Assembly: GCA_028276305.1 (NCBI GenBank)
Contig: JAPYWO010000080.1
Location: 1-6,383 of the forward strand
Direction: 5' to 3'
Length of the DNA stretch: 6,383 bases
From: Candidatus Thermokryptus sp.
GTDB taxonomy: Bacteria; Bacteroidota; Ignavibacteria; Kryptoniales; Kryptoniaceae
A program made the position numbers and the translations under genes. Below the pieces are notes generated by a model. It was given only the letters and a program-made list of their open reading frames with translations. It was not told the origin of the DNA and searched no databases. Shown in pieces: positions 1 to 5,539 of this stretch; position 1 is the stretch's first letter; each line of letters begins with the position of its first letter.

Positions 1-1735
1 TTTTGTTAGCGAAGTTTCTCCCAATTTCACATTTCTTCGTGGAGAAAAGTATATCTTGACCAAGAGGTGCAAGGTATACAATTGTGAACCTGAGGGCATC
101 TGCTCCATATTCTTTTATCACATCAAGAGGGTCGGGTGAATTTCCAAGCGATTTTGACATCTTTCTGCCAAACTCATCCCTGATTATGCTTGTGAAATAA
201 ACTTCTTTAAATGGAATTTCACCCATAAATTCAAGCCCAGCCATTATCATACGAGCGACCCAGAAAAAAATTATATCCGGACCTGTAACAAGTAAATCGG
301 TCGGGTAAAAATACCTTAAGTCGGGGTTATCTTTTGGCCAGTCAAGCGTTGAAAATGGCCATAGCCAAGAACTAAACCAAGTGTCAAGGACATCTTCATC
401 TTGGTGAATTTTCGTACTTGCGCACTTTTTGCAAACTTTCGGTTCCTCCCTTTCAACCATGATTTCACCGCATTCATCGCAGTAATAAACCGGTATCCTA
501 TGACCCCACCATATTTGCCTTGAGATGCACCAGTCGCGGACATTCCTCATCCAGTGTTCATAAACTTTGACCCATCTTTCGGGATAAAATTTTATTTTCC
601 CATCAAGGACGACTTGAAGTGCTTTTTCAGCAAGAGGTTTCATCTTTACAAACCATTGATCGGACAAATACGGCTCTATCACGGTGTCGCATCTATAACA
701 TCTACCCACGGCGTGGCTATAGTCCTCAACTTTGAGAAGATAACCATTGGCTTCAAGATCTTTAACAACTTCTTTCCTTGCTTCAAACCTGTCAAGTCCT
801 CTGTATTTTTCCGGGGCATTTTCGTTGATTTTTGCGTATGTATCCATTATGATTACAAATTCAAGATTGTGCTTGGTTGCCAGAAGATAATCGTTGGGGT
901 CATGGGCTGGGGTGACTTTAACGGCGCCAGTGCCAAATTCCATATCAACAATTTCATCCGAAATAATGGGCAATCTTCTACCGACAAGTGGAAGGATTGC
1001 AAATTTACCGATCAAATGTTTATATCTTTCATCTTTTGGATTTACAGCGACAGCGGTATCACCAAGCATCGTTTCAGGTCTAGTTGTTGCAACTGTGATA
1101 AATTCGTTTGAATTTTCAATCGGGTACTTTATATACCAAAGTTTTCCATTTTGTTCTTTGTGTTCAACTTCGTCATCGGCAAGTGCTGTGTGACATCTGG
1201 GACACCAATTGACGATGTATTTACCACGATAAATCAGCCCTTTTTCATATAACCTGATGAACACCTCTTTAACGGCATTTGAAAGACCTTCATCCATTGT
1301 GAATCTTTCCCTTTTCCAGTCGCAAGAGACACCGAGCTTTTTAAGTTGTTTTATTATCGTGTTCCCGTATTCTTCTTTCCATTTCCAAACCCTCTCAAGG
1401 AATTTCTCTCTTCCGAGGTCCTCTCTGCGTAGACCCTCTTTTGCGAGTGCTTTTTCAACCACATTTTGTGTTGCTATTCCAGCGTGGTCAGTCCCCGGAA
1501 TCCAACATGCTTCATAACCTTGCATCCTCTTCCAACGGATGTAAATGTCTTGAATCGTGTTATTTAAAACATGTCCAAGGGTTAACATCCCGGTTATATT
1601 TGGCGGGGGCATGACTATTGTATATGGTTTTTTCTCTGGGTTAACCTTCGCATAAAAGTAACCATTATTTAACCAATACTCATACCATTTGTCTTCAACC
1701 TCGTGTGGGTTATATGCCTTTGCTAACTCCTCCAT
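1..1735 (-). CDS. valS: Valyl-tRNA synthetase, N-terminal 578 residues (3' end outside the window)
   Basis: Charges tRNA-Val with valine in the cytoplasm and edits mischarged threonine. Read on the minus strand from ATG at 1735-1733, the frame stays open to the window edge, giving 578 codons of a protein usually near 880 residues; the rest of the catalytic core, the anticodon-binding domain and the C-terminal coiled coil are missing. Visible class I motifs are the HIGH region at residues 43-57 ([15 protein letters not shown]), GTDHAG at 81-86 and KMSKS at 525-529. The CP1 editing domain shows [11 protein letters not shown] (216-226) and the PAHDPND segment around His278-Asp279, typical of ValRS rather than IleRS. 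Cysteine pairs C178/C181 and C419/C422 with C435/C438 look like zinc ribbons. The first His of HIGH is Thr here. No Shine-Dalgarno precedes the start. It lies 33 bp after the cyclic-nucleotide-binding gene and may share its transcript. Confidence 0.97.
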   Translation of the reverse strand, partial: MEELAKAYNPHEVEDKWYEYWLNNGYFYAKVNPEKKPYTIVMPPPNITGMLTLGHVLNNTIQDIYIRWKRMQGYEACWIPGTDHAGIATQNVVEKALAKEGLRREDLGREKFLERVWKWKEEYGNTIIKQLKKLGVSCDWKRERFTMDEGLSNAVKEVFIRLYEKGLIYRGKYIVNWCPRCHTALADDEVEHKEQNGKLWYIKYPIENSNEFITVATTRPETMLGDTAVAVNPKDERYKHLIGKFAILPLVGRRLPIISDEIVDMEFGTGAVKVTPAHDPNDYLLATKHNLEFVIIMDTYAKINENAPEKYRGLDRFEARKEVVKDLEANGYLLKVEDYSHAVGRCYRCDTVIEPYLSDQWFVKMKPLAEKALQVVLDGKIKFYPERWVKVYEHWMRNVRDWCISRQIWWGHRIPVYYCDECGEIMVEREEPKVCKKCASTKIHQDEDVLDTWFSSWLWPFSTLDWPKDNPDLRYFYPTDLLVTGPDIIFFWVARMIMAGLEFMGEIPFKEVYFTSIIRDEFGRKMSKSLGNSPDPLDVIKEYGADALRFTIVYLAPLGQDILFSTKKCEIGRNFANK

Positions 1736-1768
1736 CTACGCAATTAATTTTGTTTTTAAATTTTGTCT

Positions 1769-2278
1769 CTATCTTGACAGAATTAAACTCAGCGCTGTCG
1801 TCAATTTTAAAATGTCGTTGTTTGCTTTTTTAAGCCGAAGCGCAAGGACGCTTGCTATGTTTTTAAATAAAGGGTATCCTATCTCAGAGTTTGTTTCAGC
1901 AAGATTCAATATATCGGACTTTTTCAAAACAGCAAATAAACATTGGGTCGTCGTTATAACAGTTGCTGTCCTTTCAGCTTTATCGTCAAATAAAACCATT
2001 TCTCCGAAAAATGGAAAACCATCTGCAGAAAGCTTCGTCAAAGATTTCTCTTTTTGTTCCAATCCGGGCAAATTCAAAACCAGCGACTTTGAAACCTCCA
2101 CCTCGCCATTTAACAATATGTAAATTTCCTCTCCTTTTTCTCCCTCGCGTATAACAACAGCATTTTCCGGAAATTCCCGAATCTGAATTATCCTTTTGAG
2201 ATTCTCAAGATGTTCTTCTTTAATTCCGCTGAAAATCGGTATTTTCTTCAGGACTTCATCCGATATCTCCATAATCAT
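1769..2278 (-). CDS. Stand-alone cyclic-nucleotide-binding domain protein
   Basis: A 169-residue soluble protein made of one Crp/CAP-type cyclic-nucleotide-binding domain. Residues 9-30 resemble the usual N-terminal helix (LKKIPIFSGIKEEHLENL). Residues 35-63 give the first beta strands, with EGEKGEEIYILLNGEVEV. Residues 87-108 hold the phosphate-binding cassette GFPFFGEMVLFDDKAERTATV, in which Gly92, Glu93 and Arg103 occupy the positions that contact ribose and phosphate in known cNMP binders, so ligand binding is plausible. The remaining C-terminal helices (about 120-169) show no DNA-binding helix-turn-helix and no enzymatic domain, so it is not a Crp/Fnr transcription factor. Its ATG overlaps the TGA of the upstream potassium-channel gene (ATGA, 2278-2275), which suggests translational coupling and a shared function. 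A second ATG at codon 3 (2272-2270) is an alternative start. Family assignment is firm; a role as channel regulator is inferred from position only. Confidence 0.9.
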   Translation of the reverse strand: MIMEISDEVLKKIPIFSGIKEEHLENLKRIIQIREFPENAVVIREGEKGEEIYILLNGEVEVSKSLVLNLPGLEQKEKSLTKLSADGFPFFGEMVLFDDKAERTATVITTTQCLFAVLKKSDILNLAETNSEIGYPLFKNIASVLALRLKKANNDILKLTTALSLILSR

Positions 2279-3414
2279 TGTGCTATATTTCCAATTACAA
2301 TTGCCTCGTCCTTTTCGTTTATGACATAGTTGAGCGACGGATTTAAGTTCAATCTCACTTGCGGTGATTTAACATTTAAACCAGCTTCTTTTAACTTTCT
2401 TTCAATAAAAGCATCAATTTCAGTGTAGTCGTGCGAAAGTATATTTTCAAGAGTTATGGTTTCCTCCTCAACTATGAAACCAAGGAGGAGATAATTTTTT
2501 TCAATTTTGAAGTAGTTGAAAAGGTCTAAAAATGTCCTGCCGATGAATTTCTCCGGTATTTTGAGGCGAAGTATCTTCATGGTTGAACTCTCACTCAAAA
2601 GCGAGGATAAAACCTGAATTACACCCGGGTAGATCAACTGATTGGCTATGATGGATGGGAGATATTCATTTGTCACGATTATTTCGTCGGCGTTTGCCTT
2701 TTTCAAATTGTTTGTGTTTTCACGATCAATTATGTGGGCGTAAACTTTTACAGTTGGGTTAATTGATTTGACATTTAGCGTAGCAATCAATGTTTTTTCA
2801 TCAGAAGGAACGGGTGAGAGCGTCTCATCAGGTAGAATTATAACTATCCTCGCTTGTTTGACATTAGCTCTTTCAAGTATTGATTCCTGAGTGAAGTCGC
2901 CTCGGACGAATTTTATCTCTATGTTTTTATATGTGTTCACGAGAGTTTCAATCCTCTCGGCTGGAAGATTGTTAAGAAGAACTATTTTTATGTTTCTTTT
3001 CTCACCGAGTTGGTTCAGGGCTTTTATCAACCTTTCCGTATCTTTGTTCCAACCGCAAATTATTATGTGATCTGTCATTTCCACTTTTTCAAGACCTTCT
3101 CTTTCTTTTATCTTTTTCGCAACGAGGATTGAGGAAACAGTTGCAGTGAACATTGAAACAAGGGTTACACCTGTGAACATGACTAAAAAGCCGATGATTT
3201 TGCCAAGTGTTGTCTCTGGAATTTTATCGCCATAGCCAACCGTTGTGATTGTGACGATTGCCCACCACAATCCGTCAAAAATGCTTGAAAATTGATGATT
3301 TTGGGAACTTTCAACAAGATAAATTGAAAGTGAAGCGATGAATAAAACAAGCAAAATTAAAAAAGCAACCCTTAAAAGTTCATGATTCCAGATTATTTTT
3401 AGAATCTGCACCAA
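2275..3414 (-). CDS. Two-TM potassium channel with RCK (TrkA-N/TrkA-C) domain, MthK-like
   Basis: A 379-residue inner-membrane potassium channel. TM1 spans about residues 13-34, the pore helix 44-57, the selectivity filter TVGYGD is at 58-63, and TM2 spans about 71-98 with a possible hinge glycine at 82. A basic linker (99-113) leads to an RCK Rossmann domain starting HIIICGW (116-122), with VRGDFTQ (170-176), and then a TrkA-C-like region from about 285 to the end. The layout and spacing match archaeal MthK (336 residues), but the C-terminal part is longer. By eye alignment, the MthK calcium ligands D184, E210 and E212 fall on Leu194, His227 and Ile229, so calcium gating through that site is doubtful. 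No ATG starts this frame: an in-frame TGA lies just upstream, so initiation is at TTG (3414) or the adjacent GTG (3411). Its stop overlaps the start of the cyclic-nucleotide-binding gene. The ion selectivity is well supported; the gating ligand is unknown. Confidence 0.92.
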   Translation of the reverse strand: MVQILKIIWNHELLRVAFLILLVLFIASLSIYLVESSQNHQFSSIFDGLWWAIVTITTVGYGDKIPETTLGKIIGFLVMFTGVTLVSMFTATVSSILVAKKIKEREGLEKVEMTDHIIICGWNKDTERLIKALNQLGEKRNIKIVLLNNLPAERIETLVNTYKNIEIKFVRGDFTQESILERANVKQARIVIILPDETLSPVPSDEKTLIATLNVKSINPTVKVYAHIIDRENTNNLKKANADEIIVTNEYLPSIIANQLIYPGVIQVLSSLLSESSTMKILRLKIPEKFIGRTFLDLFNYFKIEKNYLLLGFIVEEETITLENILSHDYTEIDAFIERKLKEAGLNVKSPQVRLNLNPSLNYVINEKDEAIVIGNIAQ

Positions 3415-3441
3415 TGGAGAAAATCAGCCGTTTTGTTTATT

Positions 3442-3472
3442 CAAAATTAATGACTTTGTTTAAAAGTTTCAA
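3442..3472 (-). promoter_or_regulatory. Possible Bacteroidota-type promoter before the channel gene
   Basis: On the minus strand, TTG (3472-3470) is followed after 20 bp by TAATTTTG (3449-3442), which fits the TAnnTTTG element of Bacteroidota promoters. It sits in the 65-bp gap behind the permease gene and would start RNA shortly before the TTG start of the channel. The region is AT-rich, so a chance match is quite possible, and the taxonomic premise is itself uncertain. Confidence 0.25.
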
Positions 3473-3479
3473 GTTTTAA

Positions 3480-4733
3480 TCAGGCGAATCTTATTGCTTC
3501 AACTGGTTGAATTCGTGAGGCAATCATTGACGGGATTAAACTTGCAAAAAAGCATAGAGTTAGGGTTGCTATTGAGACAACGGCAAAATTCCACGGCTCA
3601 AGTAAAATCGGCACCGAATTCATAAAATAGATGTCTTCGGGGAGGGAAAGTGGTTTGTAATTTAATTGAATTGAACAAAGTATGTAAGCAAGGATATTCC
3701 CCAGAAATGTGCCAATTATACCGATGAACATGCCCTGGTAGATGAAAATTTTCATTATGCTTTTTGAATCAGCGCCCATTGATTTCAATATGCCAATTTC
3801 TTTCGTCTTTTCAATAACCATCATCAAGAGCGTTCCAATTATATTGAACACAGCGACAATTATTATCAAACCGAGAACGATTGGAACTGGCTTTTTTTGT
3901 AGCTCAAGCCATGCGAAAAGGTTTCTATACATTTGATACATCGTCCTTGCGTAGTATGGGTAGCCAAGAACATCCTGAATTAAAATGGCAGTTTGATCAA
4001 TCAAATCAACATTTTCAAGCATAACATCAAAACCACTTACTTTATTTCCAAGATCAAGCAGATATTGTGCGTGCTCAAGCCGAACATAAACGAATATATC
4101 GTCATACTCAGCCATTCCTGTTTCGTAAATTCCAGCGACTTTAAATTGTTCAATTTTTGGTGTCAAGGAATATGGATTGTTTGGGTCAATAGCTAAAATT
4201 ACGACTTTATCCCCGAGTTCAACACCAATTTTATTTGCGAGTTTTTTGCCTATTATGATTTTTGCATTTCCATCGCTTTCGTCAAAATCATATTTTCCGT
4301 CAATTATGCTTCTTTTAATTATTGAAAAATCGTATTCTGGAAGTATCCCCTTCAAATAGACGCCCTCTATCGCATAATTTGATCTTATCATCGCTTCTCT
4401 TCCTGCAAATGGTGAAACCGATTTAACATTTGGAATTTTTTTCAGTTTTTCAAAGCTCATCCAATCGTCTTTTTGAAAATACCTGACATCAAATTTTGAT
4501 ATTTGGATGTGCGAGGTGAAGCCAATGACTTTTTCTTTCAGCTCTTTTTCAAAGCCGTTTGAGATTGATAGCGCTATGATGAGAGATGATGTTCCGAGCA
4601 TTATCCCAATTATTGCGATCAAAGTTATAAACGAGATAAACCCTGTGAATCGGGTTGATTTTATATATCTTTTTGCTATGAAAATTTCAAAGGGCATTGA
4701 ACGGGTTTTTTGTGAAAATTTAAGTTGAAGCAT
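3480..4733 (-). CDS. FtsX-like ABC permease of the LolC/LolE type
   Basis: A 417-residue inner-membrane permease subunit of a type VII (MacB/LolCDE-like) ABC transporter. LolC/LolE proteins, with the ATPase LolD, extract lipoproteins from the inner membrane for delivery to the outer membrane. The sequence has the family layout: an N-terminal FEIFIAKRYIKS segment (15-26), TM1 about 32-56, a periplasmic domain of about 220 residues, then TM2 (281-306), TM3 (327-353) and TM4 (383-402). The cytoplasmic coupling segment EKTKEIGILKSMGA is at 308-321 and the family-typical end is PVEAIRFA. The frame starts at ATG 4733, but ATG at codon 13 (4697) sits at the usual LolC/E start and may be the real one; neither has a Shine-Dalgarno. 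No ATPase gene lies next to it, so LolD must be encoded elsewhere. The exact substrate (lipoprotein or other) cannot be read from the sequence. Presence of this family fits a diderm organism. Confidence 0.9.
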   Translation of the reverse strand: MLQLKFSQKTRSMPFEIFIAKRYIKSTRFTGFISFITLIAIIGIMLGTSSLIIALSISNGFEKELKEKVIGFTSHIQISKFDVRYFQKDDWMSFEKLKKIPNVKSVSPFAGREAMIRSNYAIEGVYLKGILPEYDFSIIKRSIIDGKYDFDESDGNAKIIIGKKLANKIGVELGDKVVILAIDPNNPYSLTPKIEQFKVAGIYETGMAEYDDIFVYVRLEHAQYLLDLGNKVSGFDVMLENVDLIDQTAILIQDVLGYPYYARTMYQMYRNLFAWLELQKKPVPIVLGLIIIVAVFNIIGTLLMMVIEKTKEIGILKSMGADSKSIMKIFIYQGMFIGIIGTFLGNILAYILCSIQLNYKPLSLPEDIYFMNSVPILLEPWNFAVVSIATLTLCFFASLIPSMIASRIQPVEAIRFA

Positions 4734-4746
4734 TTACAAATACAAT

Positions 4747-4777
4747 TTTGATTTTTGTGATGCAGTTTTTATATTTA
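4747..4777 (+). promoter_or_regulatory. Possible promoter for tRNA-Cys and rpmB
   Basis: TTTG (4747-4750), a 19-bp spacer and TATATTTA (4770-4777) match seven of eight positions of the Bacteroidota TAnnTTTG element at the expected distance. Transcription would begin about ten bases before the mature tRNA 5' end at 4789. This 55-bp gap must also serve the divergent permease gene, for which no clear promoter was recognised. The surrounding DNA is AT-rich, so the call is tentative. Confidence 0.35.
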
Positions 4778-4788
4778 TAACGGAAAAA

Positions 4789-4861
4789 GGCGACGTACCC
4801 AAGTGGCTAAGGGGGCGGTCTGCAAAACCGCTATTCCTGGGTTCGAATCCCAGCGTCGCCT
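4789..4861 (+). tRNA. tRNA-Cys, anticodon GCA
   Basis: The 73-nt sequence folds into a complete cloverleaf. The acceptor stem GGCGACG (4789-4795) pairs with CGTCGCC (4854-4860). A short D-stem CCC/GGG is followed by the anticodon stem GCGGT/ACCGC, which closes the loop CTGCAAA with anticodon GCA. The T-arm is CTGGG-TTCGAAT-CCCAG. Position 73 is T (U73), the discriminator base used by cysteinyl-tRNA synthetase, which agrees with the anticodon. The genome reads TCAA after the acceptor stem, so the 3' CCA is not encoded and must be added by tRNA nucleotidyltransferase. It lies 33 bp before rpmB with no terminator between, so the two may be co-transcribed. Confidence 0.97.
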
Positions 4862-4894
4862 CAAAATTTTTTAAAAAAATAGCAAAAAAATGCG

Positions 4895-5086
4895 ATGGCG
4901 AACATTTGCGCAATTTGTGGTAAAAAACCAATTACAGGACATAGGATAAGCCACGCTCATAATCTTTCAAAAAGGAGATGGTTGCCAAATCTGCAAAAAG
5001 TCAGAGCTGTAATTGACGGCGAGGTCAAAAGGATAAAAGTTTGCACGACCTGCTTGAAACTTGGTCGTGTTCAAAAACCAGCTTGA
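4895..5086 (+). CDS. rpmB: 50S ribosomal protein L28
   Basis: A 63-residue basic protein of the large ribosomal subunit. It begins MANICAICGKKPITGHRISH, followed by the typical RRWLPNLQKV segment (27-36) and a C-terminal KVCTTCLKLGRV (48-59). The cysteine pairs C5/C8 and C50/C53 mark the zinc-binding (C+) form of L28; many bacteria also carry or substitute a cysteine-free (C-) form that is used in zinc shortage. Length is normal for the C+ form. The start at 4895 is set by homology. An out-of-frame ATG five bases earlier is not used. Only an A-rich stretch precedes the start, with no Shine-Dalgarno. The gene follows tRNA-Cys closely and ends seven bases before a strong intrinsic terminator. 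Confidence 0.97.
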   Translation: MANICAICGKKPITGHRISHAHNLSKRRWLPNLQKVRAVIDGEVKRIKVCTTCLKLGRVQKPA

Positions 5087-5092
5087 TTTAAC

Positions 5093-5116
5093 GCCGACCT
5101 CTCGGTCGGCTTTTTT
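5093..5116 (+). terminator. Rho-independent terminator after rpmB
   Basis: GCCGACC (5093-5099) and GGTCGGC (5104-5110) form a perfect 7-bp GC-rich stem around the 4-nt loop TCTC, followed directly by six T residues (5111-5116). It lies seven bases after the rpmB stop codon and should end the tRNA-Cys/rpmB transcript. On the minus strand no T-run follows, so it works in one direction. The last T is next to the ATG of the following VKOR gene. Confidence 0.92.
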
Positions 5117-5539
5117 ATGTTGATTGAGATATTCATACTTTTATTGATAGCAGTCGGGTTTTATATTTCACTTTACTTCACACTTGTCTATCTCGGTTTT
5201 ACAAACCCTCGGAAATTTCCCATACCCGATATTTGCAAGCTCTCCGAGCACACCTGTCAAAAAATTATTTACACAAGATATGCGCACTTACTCGGGTTGC
5301 CAAATTTTATCTATGGAATTTTCTACTATGTGGTTTCGTTCGTTCTTGTTATTTCAGACCCAAATAGTTATATTAGAGTTGCATTTATCCTAATCGCTTG
5401 GTTTGTCGCTGGCTTTGGAGTTTATTTGATTTATGTGTTGATCAGGGTTCTAAAAGTTAATTGTGTCCTTTGTTTCATAAGTCATGGTTTGAATTTTTTA
5501 CTTGCGATTTCATTCACAATAAGGGAGTTTCTGCAATGA
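5117..5539 (+). CDS. Vitamin K epoxide reductase (VKOR) family membrane protein
   Basis: A 140-residue inner-membrane protein of the VKOR family. Bacterial members oxidise DsbA-like or thioredoxin-like partners and pass electrons to quinone, which supports disulfide formation outside the cytoplasm, like DsbB. Four transmembrane segments are visible at about 3-26, 60-79, 86-110 and 114-135. The four redox cysteines are all present: the loop pair C40 and C47 (CKLSEHTC) and the active-site CVLC (C116, C119) at the start of TM4. Ser43 and the YAHLLGLPNFIYG segment (55-67) are also family-typical. There is no fused thioredoxin domain, unlike cyanobacterial VKORs, so a separate partner is expected. 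The ATG directly follows the T-run of the rpmB terminator. The in-frame TTG at codon 2 is possible; later starts would cut into TM1. The stop overlaps the next start (ATGA). No promoter of its own was recognised. Confidence 0.9.
   Translation: MLIEIFILLLIAVGFYISLYFTLVYLGFTNPRKFPIPDICKLSEHTCQKIIYTRYAHLLGLPNFIYGIFYYVVSFVLVISDPNSYIRVAFILIAWFVAGFGVYLIYVLIRVLKVNCVLCFISHGLNFLLAISFTIREFLQ

Noticed and set aside
316..1517. Several open frames of 75-185 codons on both strands (316-543, 554-1111, 894-1193, 1257-1517)
   Set aside because: All lie within the valS frame, which has clear homology and motifs throughout; these are other-frame shadows without recognisable domains.
1736..1768. Possible promoter or T-box leader for valS
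   Set aside because: The gap is only 33 bases, too short for a T-box riboswitch, and no convincing promoter elements were seen.
1689..2154. Plus-strand frames of 144 and 63 codons opposite the cyclic-nucleotide-binding gene
   Set aside because: The minus-strand protein matches a known domain over its full length; the plus frames show no family features.
3415..3479. Repeated AAACTT units and AT-rich palindrome-like DNA between the permease and channel genes
   Set aside because: No stable GC-rich stem or terminator is visible; the repeats are short and expected in AT-rich DNA.
3742..4728. Plus-strand frames of 60-73 codons opposite the permease
   Set aside because: They are antisense shadows of the LolC/E-type gene with no recognisable protein features.
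4734..4931. 65-codon minus-strand open frame across the tRNA-Cys gene
   Set aside because: It contains the translated antisense of the tRNA (a GFEPRNSGFADRPLSHLGT-like peptide), a well-known false gene pattern. It also runs into rpmB.
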